Below are positions 53,902 to 63,895 of a DNA stretch of 64,000 bases, one piece after another (position 1 is the first letter of the stretch; the number at the start of each line of letters is the position of its first letter). The notes under the pieces were generated by a model. That model was not told the DNA's origin, searched no databases, and was given only the letters and a program-made list of their open reading frames with translations. This stretch comes from Vibrio sp. J1-1 (lineage in GTDB: Bacteria > Pseudomonadota > Gammaproteobacteria > Enterobacterales > Vibrionaceae), in the NCBI RefSeq assembly GCF_021728395.1, contig NZ_JAKKCM010000006.1, positions 1 through 64,000 on the forward strand. Direction: 5' to 3'. A program made the translations under genes and the position numbers.

Positions 53902-55786
53902 ACCCCCTCCTCTTCCTTTGGTTCATCAAAGTCCCCATGGCGCTTATCACGATGAATGCGCCACCGCACCATATCCACCAAATGCCAGCACGATATTGAA
54001 CTTTAATCGCGTAGGCGTTTTTATCAACCTTATCACCTAAAGTGGTGTAGTAGTCGCCATGCCACAATGATTGAATCGCAGGCTCTGTCATGCCCATCAC
54101 CCGCACTGGGTAATGACGTTTTTCGGGTTTAAAAGTGAGTCTCGAGCCATCTTCCAGGCGGATATTAATCAGTCCTTGCTCTGCCGTGTAGTTAGGGCCC
54201 ACTAGCCATTCAATGCCATGATAGTCAATGGTAATGCCTGCTTTTTGATGTGAGCTACCTGGCTCGACGCGTAAGTTGTACTCGTATGAATAGTCACTGT
54301 TAAATACAGCTCCAGTTACCGCCAGCGCGAAGCCTATATGGGCAAAGACCATCGATACCAATTTAGTCTTGTTTTGGACACTTACAAGCATCCATAAATG
54401 AGCGGCGATAACCCAAGTTGCTAATGCTAAAGTGATCAAGGTCGTGATGTGGATCTCTTCGACTGCAGCAACAAAAACAATGCTAATCACGATAGATGAA
54501 GTACAGGCAAGCGCGATACTATTAGCCGCGTTTGCTAACGTCCCTGTCGTCCATTTCAACACAGGCATGATAGCGAGAACAATAAGCGTAAGTAGGCATA
54601 AAGGAAATACAAGACTGTTAAAATATGGTGCTCCAACGGATATATTGCCCAAGCCAAGCAATTGATAAATCATCGGATAAAAAGTACCAAGAAACACTAT
54701 CGCCGTGGTAATAACCAACAGTCCAATGGCAATGTAGGCGGTGTAAGCTCGACTGAGCAAAGAAACCAGATTAAACCGAGGAATGAGATCTCCTCGCACA
54801 ATGAGCACACCAAAAGTGATGATCACAAGGAAGCTCAGAACGGTGAGCAGCAATAAGCCTTTTGTTGGATCGACGGCAAACGCATGTACCGAGGTCAACA
54901 CACCAGAGCGAACGACAAATGTACCGAGGATGCTCAAACTGAACGTCGCAAACGCGAGGGCGTACGTATTCCAACTCGCGCCATTGTTACGCTTTGACAA
55001 TACGCCACTGTGAAGTAAAGCCGTGCCCGTCAACCAAGGTAGTAAAGAAGCATTTTCTACCGGGTCCCAGAACCACCAACCACCCCAACCTAACTCATTA
55101 TATGCCCACCAAGAACCGAGCAATATACCGACTGTAAGTGCCCCCCAAGCAAAGAAAACCGCGCCCCGTGCAACCTTGTACCACTCGTTCAGCGGTCGTT
55201 TACTCAATAACGCCGCCAAAGCAAAAGCAAGAATTGCGGAATATCCCACGTAGCCCAAATAAAGCAGAGGTGGATGAATGATAAGCCCAACATCTTGCAA
55301 CATCGGATTAAGATCGCGCCCTTCAAGTGCCAGTGCGGAAGCATACTCGAATGGATTTGACGTCGTTAATGTAAACCAAGCAAATATAGCGATAAGTACG
55401 TTCATGATGCCAAGACAATCCGCGATATATCCAACGTTGATTGGCGATTTAAGCGCGATAAAGGATGCCCATAAGCTCAAGGTTACTACCCAAAACAGCA
55501 TCGAGCCTTGGTGTCCCCCCCATGCTGCTGCAATCTTGAACGCCACTGGCAACTGGCTATTGGAGTGTGTGACAACGTATTCCAATGCAAAATAATCTTG
55601 AATGAAGCAAACAATCAGAAGAGCTAAACAAACCAAAGAGGCTAAGCTGATGATATGTGACGTCGCCACTTGATGCGGTAACATTACCTCCTTACCAATC
55701 ACGCGACGAGTCCAATGCAGCAATGCTGCACATGTCGACGCCACCGCCACCAATATCAGCAAGAAGAATCCCAGTTCAGCCTCCAT
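53879..55786 (-). CDS. nrfE: NrfE, CcmF-like heme lyase
   Basis: Polytopic protein, 635 residues, about 14-15 helices. The tryptophan-rich heme-handling motif GGWWFWDPVENASLLPWL (about 236-253) and conserved His residues identify the CcmF/NrfE/CcsA superfamily. With NrfF it attaches heme to the unusual CWSCK motif of NrfA. GGAGG before the ATG supports the start; it follows nrfD by 9 bp. Confidence 0.92.
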   Translation of the reverse strand: MEAELGFFLLILVAVASTCAALLHWTRRVIGKEVMLPHQVATSHIISLASLVCLALLIVCFIQDYFALEYVVTHSNSQLPVAFKIAAAWGGHQGSMLFWVVTLSLWASFIALKSPINVGYIADCLGIMNVLIAIFAWFTLTTSNPFEYASALALEGRDLNPMLQDVGLIIHPPLLYLGYVGYSAILAFALAALLSKRPLNEWYKVARGAVFFAWGALTVGILLGSWWAYNELGWGGWWFWDPVENASLLPWLTGTALLHSGVLSKRNNGASWNTYALAFATFSLSILGTFVVRSGVLTSVHAFAVDPTKGLLLLTVLSFLVIITFGVLIVRGDLIPRFNLVSLLSRAYTAYIAIGLLVITTAIVFLGTFYPMIYQLLGLGNISVGAPYFNSLVFPLCLLTLIVLAIMPVLKWTTGTLANAANSIALACTSSIVISIVFVAAVEEIHITTLITLALATWVIAAHLWMLVSVQNKTKLVSMVFAHIGFALAVTGAVFNSDYSYEYNLRVEPGSSHQKAGITIDYHGIEWLVGPNYTAEQGLINIRLEDGSRLTFKPEKRHYPVRVMGMTEPAIQSLWHGDYYTTLGDKVDKNAYAIKVQYRAGIWWIWCGGAFIVISAMGTLMNQRKRRGYEIEKYA

Positions 55787-55795
55787 TACTCCTCC

Positions 55796-56767
55796 TTAAA
55801 CCACGGTCATCTGACCGGCATAGAGAATGAAAGTCCGCAGCATCAACACACCCACTAAACTCAATGTGGTTACGACAAAAACGTAAGTACCTTTATGGCG
55901 AACTTCAGAAGGTGTCAGCCAGTTCAATGTTAGCGGCATCAACATACCGATTAATATTACGCCTACCCAGAACCATTGTGCCCAAAAGCCACTGGATATC
56001 GCATTCCAAGCCGCAACTTCGTTTTGACCGCCACTAAAGATCAAACCAGTAAAGAAAGTCACCAGTACAAACAGTTCAAACAACACAACAGGACGTTCAA
56101 AACCATGCACCCAAGCGACACTAGGACTTCTAGCTGATTCTTTAAATACCAGAATGCCAACCATCAAACACGCAGCAGCGCCTGAGGATAAACTTGAGAA
56201 CAAGAACAAGATTGGCAGTACTGGATTATTGAGCATCGGATAGGTCTTCAATGCCGACAGCAGGAAACCCGTGTATGCAGCCAGTATTATCGCTAAAAAG
56301 CCCAAGAACAACTCAATAACATTGCTGGCTTTACCCATCTTAATTAAGAGGCCATCGACAAAATCCAACAACTTGCCTGGTAATTTACCTTCGCAGAAAT
56401 TAATGATGTGATGACGGAAAATCACGCCTATCCAGATAAACAGGACTATCATGTAAACTTGAAACAAGATGACGCCCATCGACATCACGGAAGTCGGATT
56501 GTAGTAAATCATGATCTTCCAAAACGCGAGCGGTTTAGTTAAATGGAAAATCAAAATTACTAAGCCTGAAATGATACCAAATGGTGCCAACCAAGCCATC
56601 GCTTTCAGAATGCCATTGCTTGCCGGATCACCCTCAATCACTTTGCGTTTGAGATAAAGAGCGATCATCACTGCGCCAGCCGACATCCCTGCGAGAAACA
56701 GGTAAATGGCGATGATCCAATCCCATACTAACGAGTCAAAGTGGAAAGCACTTTCGAATCCGTTCAT
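55796..56767 (-). CDS. nrfD: NrfD membrane quinol-oxidising subunit
   Basis: Integral membrane subunit, 323 residues, with eight or more helices of the NrfD/PsrC family. It passes electrons from menaquinol towards NrfC and NrfB. The start WDWIIAIYLFLAGMSAGAVMIALYLKRK is typical. Its ATG overlaps the nrfC stop by 4 bases. Confidence 0.92.
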   Translation of the reverse strand: MNGFESAFHFDSLVWDWIIAIYLFLAGMSAGAVMIALYLKRKVIEGDPASNGILKAMAWLAPFGIISGLVILIFHLTKPLAFWKIMIYYNPTSVMSMGVILFQVYMIVLFIWIGVIFRHHIINFCEGKLPGKLLDFVDGLLIKMGKASNVIELFLGFLAIILAAYTGFLLSALKTYPMLNNPVLPILFLFSSLSSGAAACLMVGILVFKESARSPSVAWVHGFERPVVLFELFVLVTFFTGLIFSGGQNEVAAWNAISSGFWAQWFWVGVILIGMLMPLTLNWLTPSEVRHKGTYVFVVTTLSLVGVLMLRTFILYAGQMTVV

Positions 56768-57450
56768 GATGACACCTCCCCTTTACTATGCGGAATTTTG
56801 TATAGCTTAGGTTGCGTACCTAAATGAGATTTATCGCGATACACAACATGGCTTTCTATGGCCTTACTCACGTCACTGGTTGGATCATTCAAGTCACCGA
56901 ATATCAGCGCTTTGGTTGGACAAGACTCAACACACGCTGGCTGTTTACCTTGCGCCAAATTGGTATCGCGGCAGAAGTTGCACTTGTCCGCAGAATGGTC
57001 GACCGGGTTGAAAAAACGGACTTGATAAGGACAAGCGGCCAGGCAGTAACCACAGCCCACACACTTCTCTTTATGCACATCCACAATCCCCGTTGTTTCG
57101 TCTTTATAAGCCGCCCCCGTTGGACACACATACACACATGGCGGGTTCTCACAGTGCTGACAAGATTCACGAGTGAACTGATACTCAACATCTGGAAACT
57201 CACCAATTGGTTCGCTGCGATGAATTTTAAGACGAGTCACCCCTTCCGGCACATTGTTTACTTCTCGACAAGCATCGGTACAAGCCGTACAGCCTATACA
57301 AGCGTTTTCATCGTGTACCATCCCCATGCGTTTCACTTGCTCACTGTCGCTGGCGTACAGAGAAGAGCTCACAACAGAGGTGCCTGCAACGCCAGTGGTC
57401 AAAATCAACGCGCCGCTACTCGCTAGGAAGTTTCTTCTAGAACATTTCAT
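56764..57450 (-). CDS. nrfC: NrfC iron-sulfur electron-transfer subunit
   Basis: Exported ferredoxin-type subunit, 228 residues. The Tat signal RRNFLASSGALILTTG precedes four [4Fe-4S] binding clusters, CIGCTACTDACREVN, CQHCENPPCVYVCP, CVGCGYCLAACPYQVRF and CNFCRD...CVESCP. It links NrfD to NrfB. Overlaps nrfD (ATGA) and lies one base from nrfB. Confidence 0.94.
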   Translation of the reverse strand: MKCSRRNFLASSGALILTTGVAGTSVVSSSLYASDSEQVKRMGMVHDENACIGCTACTDACREVNNVPEGVTRLKIHRSEPIGEFPDVEYQFTRESCQHCENPPCVYVCPTGAAYKDETTGIVDVHKEKCVGCGYCLAACPYQVRFFNPVDHSADKCNFCRDTNLAQGKQPACVESCPTKALIFGDLNDPTSDVSKAIESHVVYRDKSHLGTQPKLYKIPHSKGEVSS

Positions 57451-57451
57451 G

Positions 57452-58054
57452 CTATCTCTCCTCTTCTTTTACAAGTTCAGGTTCGACGGCAAATTCAGAG
57501 TGACAATCGACACACTGCTTAATTAGCTGTTTTCTGTCATAAGACAAGGCTTTAGTTTTTGCAGCATGAACATCATGGCAGTTTGAACAAGTCAGATTCT
57601 TTGCGTGCACATCGTGCGTCCAATGCTTTTCTCTTAGCTTGAGTGGCCCGTGGCAATCCACGCACTGGCTATTAGCTTTGAGAATTAAACTTGGATCGAG
57701 GGACACTTGGTCGTGCACCGCTTTAGATTGGGCGGCAGAGAACTTAATCACATCGGGAGCCCCTTCACGGTGATCGGGTCCGATATTGCTGTGGCAGTTG
57801 GTGCAATTGAGCTGCTTGCCTTTACTTAACAAAGCTTGAGGGTCATGCGATAGATTCAGAGTGTCTTTAGCATCCTTATGACATTGAAGACATTTGTAGT
57901 CTCGGTCACGGAGCAACTCGACTTGATGACGCTCGGCTTGAGCACCTTCAACCGGCTCTGAAGAAGTCGCATGGGCGGCGATGGAGAAACCATAGATGGC
58001 AAAGACGAAGAGAAATTTCAGCATTGTCTCTATGGTCAATTTTATATTGCCCAT
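57452..58054 (-). CDS. nrfB: NrfB pentaheme cytochrome c
   Basis: Periplasmic electron donor to NrfA, 200 residues, with a signal peptide (about 10-28) and five CxxCH motifs (CLQCH, CTNCH, CVDCH, CSNCH, CVDCH). AGGA nine bases before ATG 58054 supports the start; the internal MLKFLF is an alternative. First gene of nrfBCDE-thioredoxin-nrfF, divergent from nrfA. Confidence 0.92.
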   Translation of the reverse strand: MGNIKLTIETMLKFLFVFAIYGFSIAAHATSSEPVEGAQAERHQVELLRDRDYKCLQCHKDAKDTLNLSHDPQALLSKGKQLNCTNCHSNIGPDHREGAPDVIKFSAAQSKAVHDQVSLDPSLILKANSQCVDCHGPLKLREKHWTHDVHAKNLTCSNCHDVHAAKTKALSYDRKQLIKQCVDCHSEFAVEPELVKEEER

Positions 58055-58500
58055 ATTTTTCTTTCCTTAGCTCGATAATAATTGATAACTGTTCTCAACT
58101 ATTTATTTGAGCGACAATTAATTTCCTCTGAAGATATAAAATATCTTCAAATAACATCAATTCTTATTTCGGAAAGCCACAACGCTAAACCTATATAAAT
58201 AATACCCCTATTATTCATAAGGGGTAGAAGCAACTATTCAAAAAGCGAACTTAATCACTCTATTTAAAAATAGTTAAAAACTAAAGTATTGTCATACAAG
58301 GAGTTAACTCATACCACTTTAGGGGTATAAGAGCTTAAATATGATTGAGATCACTAGTGTAAATTGATCTAAAACAAAACAAGTTTCGCGCGCTATTTCA
58401 TCTATTTAATTAAGCAATAATATTACCGATAGATCTCCGATTCTTATTTGGAATAGCTCTTCACAACGCTGCTAATAAAAACGAATATGGAGATAACACC
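58055..58500. promoter_or_regulatory. divergent nrfA/nrfB control region with Nar-box and FNR-like sites
   Basis: 446 bases, no gene. TACCACTTTAGGGGTA (58312-58327) is a 7-2-7 pair of Nar heptamers (consensus TACYYMT; one half has a single mismatch). A second inverted pair, TACCCCT (58204-58210) and AGGGGTA (58220-58226), is 9 bp apart. TTGATCTAAAACAA (58364-58377) matches the FNR consensus TTGAT-N4-ATCAA at 9 of 10 positions. Together they fit anaerobic activation by FNR plus nitrate/nitrite control by NarP, as known for nrf in relatives. Confidence 0.7.
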
Positions 58501-59922
58501 GTGAGCATAAAACACTGGATGAGCGCACCTATAGCGGCTGCGACTTTATTCGCCAGCCAATTATTTTTGGTTGGCGCTCCGTTGGCGGCAGAAGATCTTA
58601 TCGATCCTCGCAATGACGCCTTTGAGCAAAACCACCCAGACCAATACCACTCTTGGAAAGCAACGTCAGAAAGTGAAAATATTGAAGACGCCCTAAGTGA
58701 AGATCCGAACATGGTAATCTTGTGGGCAGGCTATGGCTTCGCAAAGGATTACAACAAAGCGCGTGGCCACTTTTACGCATTGGATGACGTTCGCCAAACA
58801 TTACGTACAGGCGCTCCAACCGATGAAAACTCTGGCCCGATGCCGATGGCTTGTTGGAGCTGTAAAAGCCCAGATGTCGCCCGCGTCATTGAAGAACGTG
58901 GAGAAGATGGCTACTTCGAAGGGAAGTGGGCACGTTTAGGCGCTGAAATTGTTAACCCAATCGGCTGTTCAGACTGCCATGACACCCGATCAGAAGAGTT
59001 TAAGAAAGGCGAACCTGCCCTCGCATTAACTCGACCATATGTAGAACGAGCTTTTGAGGCTATCGGCAAAAACTTTGATCAACAATCTCGCCTGGATAAA
59101 CAAGCGTCAGTCTGTGCCCAGTGCCATGTGGAGTACTACTTCACTGGCCCAACAAAAGCGGTTAAGTTCCCGTGGGATATGGGTACCACAGTTAATGATA
59201 TGGAAAAATACTACGACGCTCTGAATTTCAAAGATTGGACGCATGCAGTCTCTAAAACTCCAATGTTAAAAGCACAACATCCAGGTTTTGAAACTTGGCG
59301 AGCGGGTATTCATGGTAAAAACAAAGTAGTTTGTGTGGATTGCCACATGCCGAAAGTAACCAAAGAAGACGGCACAGTTTACACCGATCATAAAGTGGGC
59401 AATCCATTCGATCGCTTCGATGACACGTGTGCACAATGCCATACCCAAACCAAAGAACAGCTACAAGGCATCGTGTCGACACGTAAAGCGCAAGTACTGA
59501 ACATGAAACTTACCGCAGAGAAACAAATTGTCGCCGCACACTTCGAAGCCGGTGAAGCCTGGAAAGTAGGTGCAACAGAAGAAGAGATGCAGCCAATCCT
59601 TCAAGATATCCGTCATGCGCAGTGGCGCTGGGACTACGCGATCGCCTCTCATGGCGTTCACATGCACGCTCCAGAAGTCGCACTTGAAGTACTAGGAACT
59701 GCGGTAGACCGTGCTGCGGATGCGCGTACTAAGCTAGTTCGTTTACTCGCTAAAAAAGGTATCACCGAGCCAGTGCAAATTCCGGATATCTCAACTAAAG
59801 CCAAAGCCCAACAAGCATTAGGAATGGATATGGAGAAGATGAATTCAGATAAGAAACATTTCCTAGAAACTGTTACTCCTGATTGGGATAAAGCAGCTGC
59901 AGAGCGCGAGGCAAAGTATTAG
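58501..59922 (+). CDS. nrfA: ammonia-forming cytochrome c nitrite reductase NrfA
   Basis: Periplasmic pentaheme enzyme reducing nitrite to ammonium with six electrons. After a signal peptide (about 1-30, LAA-ED) it has the catalytic heme motif CWSCK at residues 118-122, with Lys as ligand, and four CxxCH motifs at 156-160, 205-209, 278-282 and 310-314. The start is a GTG with GGAG ten bases upstream. 473 residues agree with E. coli NrfA (478). The gene is transcribed alone and ends at a strong terminator, diverging from nrfB. Confidence 0.96.
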   Translation: MSIKHWMSAPIAAATLFASQLFLVGAPLAAEDLIDPRNDAFEQNHPDQYHSWKATSESENIEDALSEDPNMVILWAGYGFAKDYNKARGHFYALDDVRQTLRTGAPTDENSGPMPMACWSCKSPDVARVIEERGEDGYFEGKWARLGAEIVNPIGCSDCHDTRSEEFKKGEPALALTRPYVERAFEAIGKNFDQQSRLDKQASVCAQCHVEYYFTGPTKAVKFPWDMGTTVNDMEKYYDALNFKDWTHAVSKTPMLKAQHPGFETWRAGIHGKNKVVCVDCHMPKVTKEDGTVYTDHKVGNPFDRFDDTCAQCHTQTKEQLQGIVSTRKAQVLNMKLTAEKQIVAAHFEAGEAWKVGATEEEMQPILQDIRHAQWRWDYAIASHGVHMHAPEVALEVLGTAVDRAADARTKLVRLLAKKGITEPVQIPDISTKAKAQQALGMDMEKMNSDKKHFLETVTPDWDKAAAEREAKY

Positions 59923-59941
59923 TCAAAGCTAGACACAACAA

Positions 59942-59964
59942 GGGGCGCGTTATGCGCCCCTTTT
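59942..59964 (+). terminator. rho-independent terminator after nrfA
   Basis: GGGGCGC / GCGCCCC with loop GTTAT, followed by TTTT. Confidence 0.9.
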
Positions 59965-60065
59965 CTATGTTCAGAGATAAAGTAAGTAGTGGCGGCGGCG
60001 AGTTTTCGGTATAGCCTGAATGCTTAGTCTCTTTATTCGTCGCACACAGCTTATAGAATGTATAC

Positions 60066-60689
60066 CTACAGCAACTCTTTCGCTCTATTAATGGAGTTAA
60101 TGATTTGCACTCTGTCCAAACTTGTATCATTCGAGTCTAATAATTGTACCCATGTATCGATTGCTTCCTGAAAGCGAAATGAAACAAAATGATCGTTGGC
60201 GATTAGAGATAAAGCAGCCGTGTTATGAGGTTCCAACCGCAATGCTTGTTCAAGCAGCAAGGTGACTTCATCGGTCATGCGTTGATTGTGGAGGTAATAC
60301 AGTACCGTCGCTTTTGCTGCAAGCGGGGTAGCGCTTACTGGATTACTCAGTTGAATAACATAATCAAAACAAGTCAAGGCACCATTAAACTCACCTTCTA
60401 CCAAGTATCCTTGTCCTAATTGAAACCACAGTTCAGCATTATTCGGGTCTTTTCTCAGTTGTGCTTGTATTTCCTCCATAATATCTTGTGCGGTCATGGT
60501 AGGAGGCATGTTCGTTTGGCTTAACTGAGGAGGGGGCTGGTGCAAAACCAAAAAGCTTGAAGTGGTTAGCACTAACACTAAAGCACAAAAGCCAAACCAT
60601 TGCCTAGGCTTTATTTTTGAAGCACTTAAAGACAAAGACACGATAAACAAGCTCATCAAGGTGATAGCAACAAAGAACCAAACTGACAT
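60066..60689 (-). CDS. nrfG: NrfG-like TPR protein (CcmI/NrfG family)
   Basis: A 207-residue membrane-anchored TPR protein with two N-terminal helices (about 1-20 and 30-48) and TPR repeats (about 75-200: AELWFQLGQGYLVEGEFNGALTCFDYV, EVTLLLEQALRLEPHN). NrfG binds the C-terminus of NrfA during heme attachment. The gene is on the opposite strand and convergent to nrfA, separate from nrfBCDEF and just downstream of gyrA on the gyrA strand. ATG 60689 has GGA seven bases upstream; ATG 60701 is an alternative. Confidence 0.82.
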   Translation of the reverse strand: MSVWFFVAITLMSLFIVSLSLSASKIKPRQWFGFCALVLVLTTSSFLVLHQPPPQLSQTNMPPTMTAQDIMEEIQAQLRKDPNNAELWFQLGQGYLVEGEFNGALTCFDYVIQLSNPVSATPLAAKATVLYYLHNQRMTDEVTLLLEQALRLEPHNTAALSLIANDHFVSFRFQEAIDTWVQLLDSNDTSLDRVQIINSINRAKELL

Positions 60690-60760
60690 AAGGGCATCCA
60701 TGAGTAGACGTAAGCATAGTGTACGGGTTTAGCGTCGAAATTGCGTTGATACAGGTACAA

Positions 60761-60790
60761 AAAAGCCGAGCAATCTGTGGCTCGGCTTTT
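60761..60790 (-). terminator. rho-independent terminator after gyrA
   Basis: AAAAGCCGAGC / GCTCGGCTTTT with an 8-nt loop, 19 bp past the gyrA stop. Read-through would enter nrfG. Confidence 0.9.
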
Positions 60791-60808
60791 AATATTAGCG
60801 ATGAAGAA

Positions 60809-63529
60809 TTACTCTTCGTTGCCTTCTTCTGAATCATCAGCTGCTGGTGCTTCTGGAGCATCTTGCTGCGTATTTACTTCAGTTGATTCTGTCGCTTCCG
60901 CTTCTTCACCTTCTGGTAAATCAGCTTCTTCAATTTCTTCAATGCGCTGTAAACCAACCACTGATTCATCTTCAGCTGTTCTGATCAGTGTAACCCCTTG
61001 GGTATTACGACCAACCTGGCTAACTTCAGCGACACGTGTACGAACGAGAGTACCAGCGTCGGTGATCATCATCATCTCGTCGCCTTCTTCTACTTGTACT
61101 GCGCCAACAACAGGACCATTACGCTCAGAGACTTTGATAGATACGACACCTTGCGTTGCACGACCCTTAGTTGGGTACTCTGCAAGCTCGGTACGTTTAC
61201 CATAGCCGTTCTCGGTTACTGTTAGGATATCGCCTTCATTTGAAGGAACAATGAGAGACACAACTTGGTCGTTTTCACCCAACTTCATACCGCGAACACC
61301 AGAGGCAGTACGACCCATAGGACGAACACCTTTAAACTTAAATTCTGGTTGACCGTTCTCATCAAGAACTGGGTTACCATTTTCATCAAGTACTGGAATC
61401 TCTTCGGCTTCTTTAAAGCGAACCACTTTACCCGCTTTAGAAAACAGCATGATTTCGTTTTCGCCATTGGTGATATCAACACCGATTAACGAATCGTCTT
61501 CACGTAGGTTAACTGCGATTAGACCGTTTGAACGAACGTTTGCAAATTGGTTCAGCGGAGTCTTCTTAACTGTACCGTCACCCGTCGCCATAAAGATGAA
61601 CTTATCTTCAGAGAACTCGTCTACACGTAGGATAGCCGTGATACGTTCACCATCTTCCAGAGGAAGAATGTTTACGATAGGCTTACCACGAGCAGTACGG
61701 CTCGCTAGCGGTAGTTGGTAAACTTTCAAGCGGTAAGTTTTACCACGCGTAGAGAAACACAGGATGTTGTCGTGGGTATTCGCCACGAGAAGACGCTCAA
61801 TATGGTCTTCGTCTTTCATCTTAGTTGCGCTCTTACCTTTACCACCACGACGCTGTGACTCATAGTCGCTCAGTACTTGGTACTTAACGTAACCGCCGTG
61901 AGACAGAGTTACTACTACGTCTTCACGCGCAATCAGCTCTTCCATATCGATATCATGGCTAGCCGCTGTGATCTCAGTACGTCGAGCGTCGCCAAAGCCG
62001 TCACGAACCGCTTCTAGCTCTTCACGAATCACTTCCATCAAACGCTCAGTGCTTGCAAGAATGTGCATTAGCTCAGCGATTTCGTCTAGAAGCTCTTTGT
62101 ATTCAGCCAGAATTTTCTCGTGCTCAAGACCTGTCAGTTTGTGTAGACGTAGGTCTAGGATTGCTTGCGCTTGTTGTTCTGTCAGGAAGTACTGGCCGTC
62201 TCGGATACCGTATTGCGGCTCTAGCCACTCTGGACGAGCTGCGTCAGTACCGGCACGTTCAAGCATTGCAGCAACGTTGCCAAGATCCCAACCACGGGCG
62301 ATAAGCCCTGCTTTCGCTTCTGCTGGCGTTGGCGCTTTACGAATTAGGTCGATGATTTCATCGATATTTGCTAGTGCAAGAGCCAAACCTTCTAGGATGT
62401 GTGCACGTTCACGAGCTTTACGTAATTCGAAAATAGTACGACGAGTAACCACTTCACGACGGTGATCCACAAAGCACTTCAACATATCTTTCAGGTTGAA
62501 TAGCTGTGGCTGACCGTTGTTCAGTGCCACCATGTTGATACCGAAAGTCGTTTGTAGCTGAGTCTGAGAGTAAAGGTTGTTAAGAACCACTTCACCGACA
62601 GCATCACGCTTACATTCAATAACGATACGCATACCATCTTTGTCAGATTCATCACGTAGCGCACTGATGCCTTCTACTTTCTTATCTTTAACCAGCTCAG
62701 CAATCTTCTCGATCAAACGAGCTTTGTTTACTTGATAAGGAATTTCAGTAACGACGATGGTTTCTCTGCCGTTTTTCTCTGTTTCGATGTCCGCTTTTGA
62801 GCGCATGTAGATCTTACCGCGACCCGTTTTGTACGCGTCTACAATGCCTTTACGGCCACTGATAAGTGCTGCCGTCGGGAAATCTGGACCAGGGATGTAA
62901 TCCATTAGTTCATCAATAGTGATCGCTTCATTATTGATGTATGCAAGGCAGCCATCGATCACTTCGCCAAGGTTATGTGGCGGGATGTTGGTCGCCATAC
63001 CTACCGCGATACCAGAAGCACCGTTAACCAGTAGGTTTGGAATTTTTGTTGGAAGAACCGCTGGAATCTGCTCCGTACCATCGTAGTTAGGTACGTAGTC
63101 TACGGTTTCTTTATCTAGGTCAGCCAGAAGCTCGTGGGCAATTTTAGCCATACGTACTTCGGTATAACGCATTGCCGCAGCAGAATCGCCATCGATTGAG
63201 CCAAAGTTACCTTGACCATCGACCAGCATATAACGAAGTGAGAACGGCTGAGCCATACGTACGATTGTGTCGTACACAGCACTATCACCATGAGGGTGAT
63301 ATTTACCGATTACGTCGCCGACAACACGGGCTGATTTTTTATATGGTTTGTTCCAATCGTTGCCTAGTACGTTCATCGCGAATAAAACGCGACGGTGTAC
63401 TGGTTTTAGACCATCACGCACATCTGGAAGAGCACGACCCACGATTACTGACATCGCGTAGTCTAGATATGAACCTCTAAGCTCGTCTTCAATGTTTACG
63501 GGCGTGATCTCTTTAGCTAAATCGCTCAT
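60809..63529 (-). CDS. gyrA: DNA gyrase subunit A
   Basis: Catalytic subunit of the type II topoisomerase that introduces negative supercoils. The winged-helix/tower breakage-reunion domain has active Tyr at Y122 (MRYTE). The quinolone-resistance region [10 protein letters not shown] has the wild-type S83 and D87, so no classical gyrA resistance mutation is present. The C-terminal beta-pinwheel (about 530-870) includes the GyrA box [10 protein letters not shown]. The acidic tail (about 870-906) makes it longer than E. coli GyrA (875). A divergent, intact ubiG start lies about 370 bp beyond its 5' end. Confidence 0.97.
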   Translation of the reverse strand: MSDLAKEITPVNIEDELRGSYLDYAMSVIVGRALPDVRDGLKPVHRRVLFAMNVLGNDWNKPYKKSARVVGDVIGKYHPHGDSAVYDTIVRMAQPFSLRYMLVDGQGNFGSIDGDSAAAMRYTEVRMAKIAHELLADLDKETVDYVPNYDGTEQIPAVLPTKIPNLLVNGASGIAVGMATNIPPHNLGEVIDGCLAYINNEAITIDELMDYIPGPDFPTAALISGRKGIVDAYKTGRGKIYMRSKADIETEKNGRETIVVTEIPYQVNKARLIEKIAELVKDKKVEGISALRDESDKDGMRIVIECKRDAVGEVVLNNLYSQTQLQTTFGINMVALNNGQPQLFNLKDMLKCFVDHRREVVTRRTIFELRKARERAHILEGLALALANIDEIIDLIRKAPTPAEAKAGLIARGWDLGNVAAMLERAGTDAARPEWLEPQYGIRDGQYFLTEQQAQAILDLRLHKLTGLEHEKILAEYKELLDEIAELMHILASTERLMEVIREELEAVRDGFGDARRTEITAASHDIDMEELIAREDVVVTLSHGGYVKYQVLSDYESQRRGGKGKSATKMKDEDHIERLLVANTHDNILCFSTRGKTYRLKVYQLPLASRTARGKPIVNILPLEDGERITAILRVDEFSEDKFIFMATGDGTVKKTPLNQFANVRSNGLIAVNLREDDSLIGVDITNGENEIMLFSKAGKVVRFKEAEEIPVLDENGNPVLDENGQPEFKFKGVRPMGRTASGVRGMKLGENDQVVSLIVPSNEGDILTVTENGYGKRTELAEYPTKGRATQGVVSIKVSERNGPVVGAVQVEEGDEMMMITDAGTLVRTRVAEVSQVGRNTQGVTLIRTAEDESVVGLQRIEEIEEADLPEGEEAEATESTEVNTQQDAPEAPAADDSEEGNEE

Positions 63530-63895
63530 GGAGCCATTATCCCTCTATTATCTGATCGTAATTACGATACGTGTAAGGCGAAAAATATAACACACATTTC
63601 ATCACTTCGGCATCCCTTTCCCTCTCCTTTTATCAGGTTGTGAGCTTTGTTGAGATTCAAATGTCGAGAATTTGCACACTCATCTGATATCTTTCTGATA
63701 ACTGGTTATATTTCAGTCAATATTATGCAAAATGAGATTTATGGTAGGCAAAACGAGGATTTATCAGTTTAATACTAATAGACCCTAACGACTTCAAGAT
63801 ACGGGACTTAAAGCATCTCGAGGTTGTTTGGGTATAAAACGTTGGAGTATACTGGCGCTCTCTAAAGGACTCAGATTGAATGCAGTACAACCATT
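63530..63895. promoter_or_regulatory. divergent gyrA/ubiG control region with Vibrio repeat
   Basis: 366 bases without genes. It contains an imperfect hairpin-forming repeat (63780-63835): AGACCCTAACGACTTCAAGATAC pairs with the complement of GCATCTCGAGGTTGTTTGGGTAT, about 17 of 23 positions. Sequence of this type recurs between Vibrio genes as I remember. The rest presumably holds the two promoters. Confidence 0.5.

Noticed and set aside
60809..63529. Quinolone-resistance mutation in gyrA
   Set aside because: Residues 83 and 87 are the wild-type Ser and Asp.
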